Below, one piece after another: positions 8,472 to 16,978 of a stretch of 22,802 nucleotides of DNA (within the stretch, counting starts at the first letter, position 1; the number at the start of each line of letters is the position of its first letter). The DNA is from an uncultured Fibrobacter sp. (GTDB lineage: Bacteria; Fibrobacterota; Fibrobacteria; Fibrobacterales; Fibrobacteraceae). The stretch spans positions 1 through 22,802 of the forward strand of contig CALATK010000001.1 in NCBI GenBank assembly GCA_937891805.1, given 5' to 3'. A program made the translations under genes and the position numbers. The notes beneath the pieces are model-generated. The model did no database searches. It was not told where the DNA came from and worked only from the letters and a program-made list of their open reading frames with translations.

Positions 8472-8499
8472 CCGAGTTCTGAATTCCGAATTCTGAATT
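8472..8499. repeat. Heptamer array A (AATTCGG family, 4 units)
   Basis: Four consecutive 7-bp units on the plus strand: ccgagtt, ctgaatt, ccgaatt, ctgaatt. Read in the direction of the gene that ends here (minus strand) the units are AATTCAG, AATTCGG, AATTCAG, AACTCGG. The array begins 3 bp after the stop codon of the 8503-9213 gene. It is the same family and orientation as the array at 14430-14457. Confidence 0.75.
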
Positions 8500-8502
8500 T
8501 CC

Positions 8503-9213
8503 TCAAAATTTCACGTTTACCAAGAGCCCGCCGCCGTCTTCGCCAAACTCCGGCGCGAACTGCATCCGCTCTCCGAAGGACTTGGATGATGTCTTGCGGT
8601 AAATGCGCATGGCGTCCAGCATGGAGACCACACGGTTCAGCACCAGCGCCCCTACCGACACCTGAAAGACAATCCGGCTGATGCGGTAGTTCCGCAGGCG
8701 GTTCTTGTATTCGTCGATATGTTCCGAAGTCTCGGGATTGTCACTACTCCCCCAGTCCCACTGGATGTCGTCAGAAAATTCCTCGTTTGTCGCTTTGCCG
8801 GCGCGGATCATGGACTGGTTGTAATCCTCGTCGTTATCCGGAGAGGAATTCTGACCTGCCACACCGCTACGGCTACGGTAGTCCCCCACCGTATTCAAGA
8901 GCGAGACCTTCTTGCTGGAGGTGTTGAGCCCCGCGTGGCGCACCGCATAATCGTGGGCCGAAGAAATGTAACGCTCTCCTACGTAGTAAGACCCCACCGC
9001 CGCCATCCAGAGGGCAATATCAGTCCACATGAAGGGGCGGACCATCTCCCGTTCGTCCAGGTAAAGTTCACCCATGCCGGGCAGCAGGGCAGAGGCACCC
9101 AACGCCACGGCAAGACTCTTTTCGCTGTTCTTGCTCACACTTTCGTCAACAGAAATCACCACCTGGGAAAAAGCACAGGCCGCACAAAACAGGATGGTGA
9201 GAAAGAAACGCAT
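8503..9213 (-). CDS. Secreted/envelope protein, related to its upstream neighbour; function unknown
   Basis: 236 aa with an N-terminal signal peptide (MRFFLTILFCAACAFSQ, cleavage near residue 17). A hydrophobic stretch, LAVALGASALLPGMGELYLDE, carries a PGxGxLY motif and is followed by IALWMAAVGSYYVGERY. A second hydrophobic helix near the end reads VFQVSVGALVLNRVVSMLDA. The same order of motifs occurs in the gene before it (PGSGQLY, ALWGGWYYFTV, GGIILNHLVSAVDAAFA), so the two are paralogous or share a domain. PGxGQ-Y followed by aromatic membrane segments recalls DUF5683-like proteins. Its ATG overlaps the previous stop (TAATG), so translation is coupled. Heptamer array A follows the stop. 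No function can be assigned. Confidence 0.75.
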   Translation of the reverse strand: MRFFLTILFCAACAFSQVVISVDESVSKNSEKSLAVALGASALLPGMGELYLDEREMVRPFMWTDIALWMAAVGSYYVGERYISSAHDYAVRHAGLNTSSKKVSLLNTVGDYRSRSGVAGQNSSPDNDEDYNQSMIRAGKATNEEFSDDIQWDWGSSDNPETSEHIDEYKNRLRNYRISRIVFQVSVGALVLNRVVSMLDAMRIYRKTSSKSFGERMQFAPEFGEDGGGLLVNVKF

Positions 9214-10643
9214 TAGAATCCCCAGCTGGCCTGGACCCCAACATCAAATCCATCGAAGAAGCTCATGTAGCTTTCAAAGTGGAGCTTGTCGTACCAGGAA
9301 ATGTCTTCGGAATAGAGTTCCTTGTTGTGGGCGTTGGCCGCAAAGGCCGCATCCACGGCAGAGACCAGATGGTTCAGGATAATACCCCCGAAGAACCAAA
9401 CCTGCAGGTCGGCATAGTCGTTGGCCTTGCTACGCATATCGCGGTACTTGGACTGGTTCTTGGACTTGCCAAGAGGAACAATTTCATCAACAACGGCCTC
9501 TTCCAGAAGCAGGTTCTGGCCCAGGGCTACGGAATCCACATCGTCCCAGCCAAGTACGTAGGTCCTTTCACCCGCCAGCTGATAAACGCTAGACATGTCG
9601 TAGAAATTCTTCTGGCTTGCAATCTCTTGACCTAGGGATTGCGGATTCGTCACAGAAAAACGGTCCGTATGGGCCTTGTCATTGGTAAAGAGCTTGCCCT
9701 TGGTGTAACAGCCCGAAGCGTTTGCGTCACCGTAAATAGCCTTGCAGAAATCTTCGCGACTGCTCATATAGCGGGTTTCGAACCTTGATTCTTCCGTTTC
9801 GTCAGAAAGTTGGTTCAAGTAGATATCGCGCATCTGGGATTCATAGCGCCCAATGGAGAAATGATTCTTGGCAAATTTCTTGTATTTGTTCACCTGCTTG
9901 TCGTACTTGTAAACGGTAAAGTAATACCAGCCACCCCAGAGGGCTGCCTCAAGAGCGAGGTAGGCCGCACCGCGGGCGTAGTTGAAGGTAGAGCCACCTA
10001 CATAAAGCTGGCCCGAACCGGGAACCACCAACGACATGAACAGGGCCTTACGAGGACTCCGGTACTTGCCTTTCATTTCGTCAATACTGTGGACCTTCGA
10101 GACCTTCACCGGGCCAAGCAGGTCGCGACGACTGATACTGCTGGACGACGGAATCACCGCCACCTCAACTGAGCTGGACGAAACTTGTGAACTGGAAGAA
10201 ACCTGCGAACTTGAAGACTCGACCGAACTGGAGGATATAGCCGAGTTAGACGACACCTCGGAACTAGAAGACAGGCTATCCTGAGGAACATCGCTGGACG
10301 AGGGCAGTTGCAGAGAATCCGCCACAACACTGCTGGAAGACAGCTGAAGGGTATCCGCCACGACGATACTCGAACTAGACAGCCCTTCGGCTGGCTCAGG
10401 GACCTTGGTACTGCTAGAAGACTGTACAGAGCTAGACAAAGCTTCGGAGCTAGAGGACGCAACAACGGCGACACTAGAACTCAAAGGCTGTTCAGAGCTG
10501 GAACTCTGGGCCGTCACCGTCGCCTCGCTGGACTGGGCCGCCTCGGTTTCTGCCTCAAATTCTGCAAACAGGTCACGAGGCTGGGCAAATACCGACACCG
10601 CCAAAAGACTTGCCACATAGGCAATAAGAGAAAACTTGCGCAT
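9213..10643 (-). CDS. Secreted/envelope protein with long Ser-rich linker and PGSGQLY domain
   Basis: 476 aa. A signal peptide (MRKFSLIAYVASLLAVSVFAQ) is followed by an acidic start. About residues 37-172 form a low-complexity linker with more than a dozen SSS or SSSS runs and a tandem 12-residue repeat (SSSSIVVADTLQL then SSSSVVADSLQL). Such SSSS linkers are a hallmark of Fibrobacter exported proteins. The C-terminal domain has SLVVPGSGQLYVGGSTF, YLALEAALWGGWYYFTVYKY and VWFFGGIILNHLVSAVDAAF, matching the overlapping downstream gene. It probably sits in or under the outer membrane, with the linker spanning periplasm or peptidoglycan; that is inference. The start codon is ATG 10641-10643 with no strong Shine-Dalgarno. 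Function unknown. Confidence 0.8.
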   Translation of the reverse strand: MRKFSLIAYVASLLAVSVFAQPRDLFAEFEAETEAAQSSEATVTAQSSSSEQPLSSSVAVVASSSSEALSSSVQSSSSTKVPEPAEGLSSSSIVVADTLQLSSSSVVADSLQLPSSSDVPQDSLSSSSEVSSNSAISSSSVESSSSQVSSSSQVSSSSVEVAVIPSSSSISRRDLLGPVKVSKVHSIDEMKGKYRSPRKALFMSLVVPGSGQLYVGGSTFNYARGAAYLALEAALWGGWYYFTVYKYDKQVNKYKKFAKNHFSIGRYESQMRDIYLNQLSDETEESRFETRYMSSREDFCKAIYGDANASGCYTKGKLFTNDKAHTDRFSVTNPQSLGQEIASQKNFYDMSSVYQLAGERTYVLGWDDVDSVALGQNLLLEEAVVDEIVPLGKSKNQSKYRDMRSKANDYADLQVWFFGGIILNHLVSAVDAAFAANAHNKELYSEDISWYDKLHFESYMSFFDGFDVGVQASWGF

Positions 10644-10724
10644 ACCTAATTAAAATAGCAAATTAAAGCGGTTTTATCACAACAAACCCAAGTTAAGCGA
10701 TTGTAAAAGTGTAAAAAAAAATAC

Positions 10725-10753
10725 TTGACGAAGAGAAGACTATTGAGTACTTT
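10725..10753 (+). promoter_or_regulatory. Probable promoter of the histidine phosphatase gene
   Basis: TTGACG (10725-10730), a 17-bp spacer, and TACTTT (10748-10753) lie 29 bp before the ATG. The -35 is good and the -10 poor. The rest of the 139-bp gap shared with the divergent Ser-rich gene is AT-rich and shows no strong minus-strand promoter. Confidence 0.45.
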
Positions 10754-10782
10754 TTAACTGTACATTTACCAAGTAAACTAAT

Positions 10783-11661
10783 ATGAAAAATCTCACAAAA
10801 TTTCTTAGCATAGCCCTTTTGACTATCTCATGGACTGCCTGTTCTGATTCTTCCAGCGGGTCCACCGATCCAAACCAGCCTCCCGATACTATTGACCCCC
10901 AATCTTCTGAAACCCCCGATGGCGACATGTCTTCTGCAAATTCAGAGCAAGACCTGTCTAGCTCCAGTATTTTTGTTCCCGAAGAACTTGTGTACGACAG
11001 CGTCGGCTTCGTTGATATCGGCGCCGCCTATCGAACCGTCGCCCCTGATGAAAAAGTTGTTTTTGTGTTGCGGCACGGAGAAAGACAACCCTATCTTACC
11101 AGAGAAACCCAGCTCACTGAAAAAGGAGTGCAGCAATCTCAAACCGTAGGACAAAAGCTAATCGGCGGAGAAGATTTTGTCTTCGGCCACACAGACTATG
11201 TCCGCACCGAAGAAACCGCCCAAAACATCGCCATAGGCAGGGGACAGTCATCCTTCATTCATGACACTATTGCCGAAATTACAGGTAGCTGGTTCGTCAA
11301 AGACAACGACCTCCGTCAATCTTACGTATCCAAAGATACCGGTTCAAATGCCGTAGTTGCATTGTGGGCATATCAAGGACTTTTTGCAGACGCTTTTTAT
11401 AACTTGGAAGAGCGCGGTCAAGAAGCAATCGACAAGTATCTCACCAAGGACTACAATGAAATGGCAAAAGCAAAGGTCATTATCAGCCACGACGAATTTA
11501 TTGTTCCGTTGCTTGCATATACAACACTCAACACAACTGGAGTCAGGTATAACTGGCGGCCTTGGTGGATTAACTACCTAACTGGCGTTGCGATTATCGT
11601 CAACAGCAAGAACGAGAAACGCTATATCTGTGTCAAGGGATTAGATTCCGCTCTTCTATAA
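10783..11661 (+). CDS. Histidine-phosphatase superfamily lipoprotein
   Basis: 292 aa. A signal peptide ends in a lipobox (TISWTAC, Cys20), then a Ser/Pro/Asp-rich linker with SSSS at about residues 59-62. The catalytic domain has VFVLRHGERQ with the phosphate-accepting His98 in the RHG motif, an Arg in HTDYVRTEETA (R141), and the second active-site His in IISHDEF (H236). This is the histidine phosphatase (phosphoglycerate mutase-like) fold, probably displayed on the outer membrane or in the periplasm. The substrate cannot be told from sequence. Codon use is visibly more AT-rich than in the flanking core genes. It has its own upstream promoter and a strong terminator, so it is monocistronic. 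Confidence 0.88.
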   Translation: MKNLTKFLSIALLTISWTACSDSSSGSTDPNQPPDTIDPQSSETPDGDMSSANSEQDLSSSSIFVPEELVYDSVGFVDIGAAYRTVAPDEKVVFVLRHGERQPYLTRETQLTEKGVQQSQTVGQKLIGGEDFVFGHTDYVRTEETAQNIAIGRGQSSFIHDTIAEITGSWFVKDNDLRQSYVSKDTGSNAVVALWAYQGLFADAFYNLEERGQEAIDKYLTKDYNEMAKAKVIISHDEFIVPLLAYTTLNTTGVRYNWRPWWINYLTGVAIIVNSKNEKRYICVKGLDSALL

Positions 11662-11688
11662 TTCTAATACAGAGTATAACATCACAAT

Positions 11689-11720
11689 TAATTCCCCGGA
11701 AATAACCGGGGAATTATTAT
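11689..11720 (+). terminator. Terminator of the histidine phosphatase gene
   Basis: A perfect 11-bp stem taattccccgg / ccggggaatta with loop aaataa (11689-11716) is followed by ttattt. Confidence 0.85.
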
Positions 11721-11730
11721 TTACCAACAA

Positions 11731-11760
11731 AAAAACCGCCCCCGAAGGAGCGGCTTTTTA
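11731..11760 (-). terminator. Terminator of the rpsF-rpsR-rplI operon
   Basis: Reading the minus strand: aaaaagccgctcc, loop ttcg, ggggcgg, then a T-run of seven. The stem has one bulge and one mismatch. It lies 24 bp after the rplI stop and would also slow plus-strand readthrough. Confidence 0.8.
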
Positions 11761-11783
11761 AGATTTCTAGCAGTCAGAGAGAA

Positions 11784-12233
11784 TTAAGCCTTCTCAGCGA
11801 CTACCCAAACCTTGACCTGAGCTTCAACATCGCTGAACACCTTGATAGCGACGGTGTAAACACCGAGCTGCTTGATGGGTTCGTCGAGCTGAACCTGGGC
11901 GCGGCTAATCTTGACGCCGGCCTTGGTGATAGCTTCGGCAATGTCGCCTGCAGTGACGGAACCGTAGAGGCGTTCGCCTTCCACAACCTTGCGTTCCAGG
12001 TTGACGGAAATCTGAGCGAGCTTGGCGGCAACGTCGCCGGCAGCAGCGAGTTCCTTCTGGAACTGGGCTTCGAGGGCGGCACGGTTGGTTTCAATCTGGA
12101 GCTTCGCTTCCTTGGTAGCACGCACGGCGAGCTTGCGAGGGAACAGGTAGTTACGGGCGTAACCGTCCTTAACCTTCACGACGTCGAGCATCTTGCCCAG
12201 GTGAGGAACATTGGCCTTAAGAATAATTTCCAT
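11784..12233 (-). CDS. rplI: Ribosomal protein bL9
   Basis: A large-subunit protein that binds 23S rRNA near the L1 stalk and helps frame maintenance. At 149 aa it has the family length. The N-terminal domain shows MEIILKANVPHLGKMLDVVKVKDGYARNYLFPRK split over residues 1-34, where GYARNYL is the bL9 signature. A long connecting helix (about 40-75) and the C-terminal domain follow. A strong AGGAGG lies 9 bp before the ATG, one of the best ribosome sites in the window. It is the last gene of the rpsF-rpsR-rplI unit, 16 bp after rpsR. Confidence 0.97.
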   Translation of the reverse strand: MEIILKANVPHLGKMLDVVKVKDGYARNYLFPRKLAVRATKEAKLQIETNRAALEAQFQKELAAAGDVAAKLAQISVNLERKVVEGERLYGSVTAGDIAEAITKAGVKISRAQVQLDEPIKQLGVYTVAIKVFSDVEAQVKVWVVAEKA

Positions 12234-12249
12234 AGTCTAGTTCCTCCTA

Positions 12250-12501
12250 TTAGCGAACGCTGTCCGATACAAAGGGGAGAATCGCCATCTGGCGGGCACG
12301 TTTGATAGCCTCGTTCAGCATGCGCTGGTACTTGGCAGAGGTGCCGGAGATGCGGCGAGGAATGATCTTACCGCGTTCGGAGATGAAGCGACGGAGAGTC
12401 TTCTCGTCCTTGTAGTCGATAAACTTGACATTGTTTTCCGTGAACCAGCAAGTCTTCTTGCGACGGATACGGGGTGCCTGTTTCTTATCTTCAAAAGCCA
12501 T
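12250..12501 (-). CDS. rpsR: Ribosomal protein bS18
   Basis: A small-subunit protein that forms a heterodimer with bS6 on the 16S rRNA platform. 83 aa. Recognised by the basic [10 protein letters not shown] start, [27 protein letters not shown] and the [21 protein letters not shown] end, all typical of bS18. Its ATG overlaps the rpsF stop by one base (TAATG), which fits the one-to-one need for the S6:S18 pair. Unlike many bacteria there is no ssb or priB gene between rpsF and rpsR. Confidence 0.97.
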   Translation of the reverse strand: MAFEDKKQAPRIRRKKTCWFTENNVKFIDYKDEKTLRRFISERGKIIPRRISGTSAKYQRMLNEAIKRARQMAILPFVSDSVR

Positions 12502-12872
12502 TATTCAGCCTCCCCTTCTTCTGCGTCAACCGGAATGATTTCTTCGGTGGACTGAGCCATATCCTGGTTGTAAACGATTTCGCTCATGGGATAGTCCACG
12601 AGGGTCATCCAGCGGAGAGCGTTTTCGTTGAGCTTGAGAGCGGCTTCCATGTTTGCCACTACGGCGGCTTCGGCCTTGTAGTAGAAAATCACGTAGTAGC
12701 CGTGCTGGCGCTTCTTGATGGTATAGGCGAGCTTGCGCTTGCCCCAATCGTCGCGGCGGAGAATTTCGCCACCGCCGTTGGTGATCATGGAGGCGATGTT
12801 CTCGACTTCGGCATTGATAGCGTCGTCGGAGATCATGGCATCGATAATCACCATGGTTTCGTACTGTCTCAT
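12501..12872 (-). CDS. rpsF: Ribosomal protein bS6
   Basis: A small-subunit protein and partner of bS18. 123 aa. Starts [17 protein letters not shown], with [27 protein letters not shown] in the core and [13 protein letters not shown] near the end; the C-terminal tail is acidic (DAEEGEAE), as is common. The frame is open for 79 codons upstream, but the promoter and leader lie there and the bS6 signature begins at the ATG at 12870-12872, preceded by AAGGGA at good spacing. It is first in the operon. Confidence 0.97.
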   Translation of the reverse strand: MRQYETMVIIDAMISDDAINAEVENIASMITNGGGEILRRDDWGKRKLAYTIKKRQHGYYVIFYYKAEAAVVANMEAALKLNENALRWMTLVDYPMSEIVYNQDMAQSTEEIIPVDAEEGEAE

Positions 12873-12898
12873 AATGAGTCCCTTTGGTCTTTCGCCCA

Positions 12899-12947
12899 GG
12901 TCCACCATTGGCCCTGGGAGGGTTCCGGCCATAAAAACCGGTGGACC
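12899..12947 (-). promoter_or_regulatory. rpsF leader hairpin, candidate S6:S18 autoregulatory site
   Basis: An 8-bp perfect inverted repeat (ggtccacc / ggtggacc, 12899-12906 and 12940-12947) encloses a second stem tggcc / ggcca and a CCG-containing loop segment (minus strand GGCCGGAACCC). S6:S18 complexes are known to bind a CCG-bearing hairpin in rpsF leaders of many phyla. One caution: the predicted start (about 12942) falls inside the upstream arm, so in RNA the outer stem may be only CACC/GGTG. The repeat could instead be a DNA operator. Confidence 0.5.
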
Positions 12948-12948
12948 A

Positions 12949-12976
12949 AATATAGAAAAAAGGGGCTTTTTGTCAA
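12949..12976 (-). promoter_or_regulatory. Strong promoter of rpsF-rpsR-rplI
   Basis: TTGACA (12971-12976), a 16-bp spacer, and TATATT (12949-12954), reading the minus strand. Same hexamers and spacing as the tRNA-Arg promoter at 17687-17714. The -35 begins 10 bp after the stop codon of the barrel gene, which has no terminator of its own. Confidence 0.85.
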
Positions 12977-12985
12977 ACCTCGGGG

Positions 12986-13804
12986 CTAAATTCCCAGGGT
13001 AAACCCGATAATCAGGGCCCTGTTCCAGTCCGAGACCCCCCTGTGAAAATACCTCTGGAAGCCTCCTTCCACGGTAAACCACAGGGAATAGGTGTTCTTT
13101 TGGGCCCAATCCCAGACACTCCGCAAATTGAAGCCCAAACCGGGGGTCATGGTCAGGAGCTGGGAATTGTTAAAGTTATGCTCGTAATGGACGGCCCCGA
13201 AAATCCCAAGGTATTTGGGGAACGCATACCCCATGCCAAACTCCAGCCCCGCCGAAAAGCCGTCCAGGGAGAACATCTTTTCGCAGTTGGTCGCCTTTAT
13301 CGCAGAATCTGCCACCGAGGCGATTTCGTCATCATCGTCGATATCATCAATGTCGTCCCCATCCTTGGAGCGGTTCTTCCACTGCTCCCGAAGCTCCGAA
13401 ATGTCCGTAGTTTCTAGCCCCATCAAAGGAGAAAGGTACATGGAAAAGTTTGAAAAAGACAGGTGGAACTTGCCGGACAGGCGGTACCGCTGGTACAGGA
13501 CCGAAGTCCTGGAGTCCATCTCACCGCCGAAAAAACGGACTTCCACCCCTCCCGAAAACCAAGGCGTATAGAAGTAGTCCGCCTGACCCTGCCAGATTCC
13601 CACACAGTCACATTTCTCGCTGGCGTCAAACACGCCCATGCCGATACCCACCGTAAAGCCCTTGCCCGTGTAGGCGGACTGTTTCGGGAGAGGAATGTCG
13701 GAAACGCTGTCCGCAGATTCGGCGGCAAACACAAAGGAAACCCCTGCCAAAAGCAGGATTATGGCATAACGCGCAAACACAGGTAAAATGTACAAAAATT
13801 GCAC
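12986..13804 (-). CDS. Outer-membrane beta-barrel-like protein, function unknown
   Basis: 272 aa if started at GTG 13802-13804. No ATG is available; a second GTG eight codons later (start MFARYAIILLLAG) is equally plausible. A signal peptide ends near FVFAAES. The mature part alternates polar and aromatic/hydrophobic residues in Gly-rich strands (GKGFTVGIGMGVFDA, YFYTPWFSGGVEVRFFGG, GLEFGMGYAFPKYLGIFGAVHY) and ends ALIIGFTLGI, as expected for a small barrel. An acidic loop (KDGDDIDDIDDDDE, about residues 147-160) suggests a cation-binding or surface loop. Two close Cys occur in EKCDCVG. I do not recognise the family. Its 3' end abuts the rpsF promoter, so readthrough into rpsF is likely. Confidence 0.75.
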   Translation of the reverse strand: MQFLYILPVFARYAIILLLAGVSFVFAAESADSVSDIPLPKQSAYTGKGFTVGIGMGVFDASEKCDCVGIWQGQADYFYTPWFSGGVEVRFFGGEMDSRTSVLYQRYRLSGKFHLSFSNFSMYLSPLMGLETTDISELREQWKNRSKDGDDIDDIDDDDEIASVADSAIKATNCEKMFSLDGFSAGLEFGMGYAFPKYLGIFGAVHYEHNFNNSQLLTMTPGLGFNLRSVWDWAQKNTYSLWFTVEGGFQRYFHRGVSDWNRALIIGFTLGI

Positions 13805-13887
13805 AAAATTCGTCTCTTTTTCATTTTGCCGTGCTTTTCCAATGGAAATTTCGTATTTTAGGGTTTATACTAGGAGTTTTATCGCCA

Positions 13888-14430
13888 ATGCTCAAACGCT
13901 TTTTCGCTCTCGTGACCCTGACTGCCGGACTTTGTTTTGCACAACTTGCCGCCGAACCCAAGGTGGCAGACGTCCAGCTCATGCAAGATTCTACAACCCA
14001 TGCCCCCATGAAGATGGACTTTTCCAAGCCCCTGGTGGGCATCAACGATCCTGGCATCCTGTTCAGCCATTTCAGCAACCGTCCGCTGCTCATCTACTAC
14101 TTCAGCCCCAAGTGCCCCCACTGCCAGCGGCATTTTCCCGAAATCCAGGACCTGATGAAGGAGTATGAATCCGCAGGCCTTACGGGTATTGCCATCGGCC
14201 TTGGCGGCGGCATCAAGAAGAACGACATCCGCATGTTCATCGACCAGTTCCACGCCGTGATTCCCGTGTTCCAGGACGCAAACAGCAAGTTCGGTCCGGC
14301 TTACGGCACGGGCTACATCCCGGTGCTCTACTTTGTCCAGAGTGACGGTACATTTTACCGCTACGAGACTTTGGACGAAGCCAACATGAACCACCTGAAA
14401 GCTACGCTGAACAAGGTGTTGAAGAAATAA
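13888..14430 (+). CDS. Exported thioredoxin-fold protein (TlpA/redoxin-like)
   Basis: 180 aa. I use the ATG at 13888 because it gives a clean signal peptide (MLKRFFALVTLTAGLCFAQ) and has AGGAG 11 bp upstream; the frame opens 19 codons earlier. The mature protein shows the thioredoxin pattern: LLIYYFSPKCPHCQRHFPEI with active-site CPHC (Cys76, Cys79), then GIAIGLGGG, VIPVFQDANSKFGPAYGTGYIPVLYFV with the cis-Pro motif YIPVLYF, and SDGTFYRYE. It is probably a periplasmic thiol-disulfide or redoxin protein. The partner is unknown; no DsbD/CcdA gene is near. Divergent from the barrel gene. Heptamer array B starts on its stop codon. Confidence 0.88.
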   Translation: MLKRFFALVTLTAGLCFAQLAAEPKVADVQLMQDSTTHAPMKMDFSKPLVGINDPGILFSHFSNRPLLIYYFSPKCPHCQRHFPEIQDLMKEYESAGLTGIAIGLGGGIKKNDIRMFIDQFHAVIPVFQDANSKFGPAYGTGYIPVLYFVQSDGTFYRYETLDEANMNHLKATLNKVLKK

Positions 14431-14457
14431 TTCGGATTTTTGAATTCGGAGCTCGGA
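14430..14457. repeat. Heptamer array B (AATTCGG family, 4 units)
   Basis: Four 7-bp units: attcgga, tttttga, attcgga, gctcgga. The first base is the last A of the redoxin stop codon. Unit and orientation relative to the upstream gene match array A. The rest of the 14458-14604 gap holds the groEL terminator and nothing else I recognise. Confidence 0.7.
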
Positions 14458-14532
14458 GTTTATTGCTTAAGATAATCAAGTTCTCTTCCTCCAGGGGTTA
14501 CAGAACTTCGCTCGCAAAAAAAATTTAAGCAG

Positions 14533-14562
14533 CAGAAAACCCGGGCCTTGCGGTCCGGGTTT
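14533..14562 (-). terminator. Terminator of groES-groEL
   Basis: Stem aaacccgg / ccgggttt (14537-14544, 14555-14562) with an inner cc/gg pair and loop ttgc. On the minus strand it is followed by ttctgctgctt and, further on, a run of eight T. It sits about 40 bp after the groEL stop and can also act on the plus strand. Confidence 0.75.
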
Positions 14563-14604
14563 CTGTTTTAAGGAGAAAATGATTGTTCTCTTGACCGGCG
14601 ATGA

Positions 14605-16263
<1,659 letters not shown>

Positions 16264-16276
16264 TTAAACTTTTTAG

Positions 16277-16363
16277 AGGGGCTAGGATCTAGGATCTAGG
16301 GTCTAGGGCGGCGGAGCCGCGATTATTTCCTCTAGCCCCTAGCCTCTAATCTCTAGTCTCTCT
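16277..16363. repeat. Heptamer element C (CTAG family), two opposed arms around a GC hairpin, between groES and groEL
   Basis: Arm 1, plus strand 16277-16304: aggggct, aggatct, aggatct, agggtct. Arm 2, 16329-16363: cctctag, cccctag, cctctaa, tctctag, tctctct. The arms are roughly complementary, and a hairpin gcggc-gga-gccgc sits between them (16308-16320). Read from the groES stop onward it starts agagactagagattagag, identical over 18 nt to the start of element D at 22481. Opposed arms let the whole intercistronic mRNA fold into a long imperfect hairpin. Confidence 0.8.
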
Positions 16364-16367
16364 TATG

Positions 16368-16649
16368 CTACAAAGTAGCGATGACGTCCGGTTCCTTCAC
16401 GATGAGGTAGTTTTCGCCGTCAACGGTGACTTCGGTGCCGCTGTACTTGCCGTAGAGCACCACGTCGCCCACCTTGACTTCCATCGGGACGATTTCGCCC
16501 TTGTCGTTCTTGCGGCCCGGGCCCACGGCCACGACCTTGCCCTGCATGGGCTTTTCCTTGGCGTTATCTGGAATGAAGAGACCCGAGGAGGTCTTCTGTT
16601 CGGCTTCTGCCGGCTTGACAACGATTCGATCTGCTAAAGGCTTGATCAT
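16368..16649 (-). CDS. groS: Co-chaperonin GroES (Hsp10)
   Basis: Heptameric lid of the GroEL chamber. 93 aa. Shows [20 protein letters not shown], a mobile loop ([27 protein letters not shown]) with the GroEL-contacting GLFIP, then [17 protein letters not shown] and [22 protein letters not shown] precedes the ATG. It is first gene of groESL. No CIRCE element (TTAGCACTC inverted repeat) is visible upstream; instead there is a sigma-54 type promoter about 95 bp before the start. Confidence 0.97.
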   Translation of the reverse strand: MIKPLADRIVVKPAEAEQKTSSGLFIPDNAKEKPMQGKVVAVGPGRKNDKGEIVPMEVKVGDVVLYGKYSGTEVTVDGENYLIVKEPDVIATL

Positions 16650-16740
16650 TTTACTTTTCCTTTTTTGCGGACGGCCGCTTTCGCGGGGCCCTTTGTTTAA
16701 ACACTGCCCAGAAGGGCGTTTTTGTTTTCGCCATCAAATC

Positions 16741-16757
16741 AGCAATTTCCGTGCCAA
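16741..16757 (-). promoter_or_regulatory. Sigma-54 (RpoN) promoter upstream of groESL
   Basis: The minus strand reads TTGGCACGGAAATTGCT, a full match to the -24/-12 consensus TTGGCACG-N4-TTGCW, with GG and GC 10 bp apart. A start at about 16730 would give a leader of about 80 nt before groES. A perfect 12-bp palindrome, AACTTGCAAGTT, lies immediately upstream (16758-16769). A sigma-54 promoter needs an enhancer-binding activator, and none is encoded in the window. Confidence 0.7.
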
Positions 16758-16929
16758 AACTTGCAAGTTCCATATCAAGGGGCGAAAACCGCGTTATGCT
16801 CCCCGATAACGACAAACGAGCTTCCGATTTATGGTGTTTTCTGGCCAAATTCCCGATTTTTGGCAAAAAATTTGCTACTTAGGAAACAAGCCCACCTAAA
16901 ATCCCATTTTACTTAGATTTTTGACGTTT

Positions 16930-16964
16930 AATTTTGAAACGTGTTTTTACAATGTTTCAAATTT
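16930..16964. other. AT-rich inverted repeat between the regulator gene and groESL
   Basis: Arms aattttgaaac (16930-16940) and gtttcaaattt (16954-16964) pair with one mismatch around a 13-nt spacer. A smaller overlapping repeat acgttt / aaacgt lies at 16924-16942. It may be the 3' hairpin of the XRE gene or an operator. The rest of the 329-bp gap 16650-16978 contains the sigma-54 site and no gene I can support. Confidence 0.45.
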
Positions 16965-16978
16965 AACCACTTTGGGCC

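Noticed and set aside
12873..13109. N-terminal extension of rpsF by 79 codons
   Set aside because: Contains the promoter and leader hairpin and has no bS6 similarity.
16651..16866. 71-codon minus-strand ORF ending 1 bp before groES
   Set aside because: No recognisable family, basic random-looking composition, and the sigma-54 promoter and its palindrome lie inside it.
16650..16978. CIRCE/HrcA operator upstream of groES
   Set aside because: No TTAGCACTC-N9-GAGTGCTAA or close variant on either strand.
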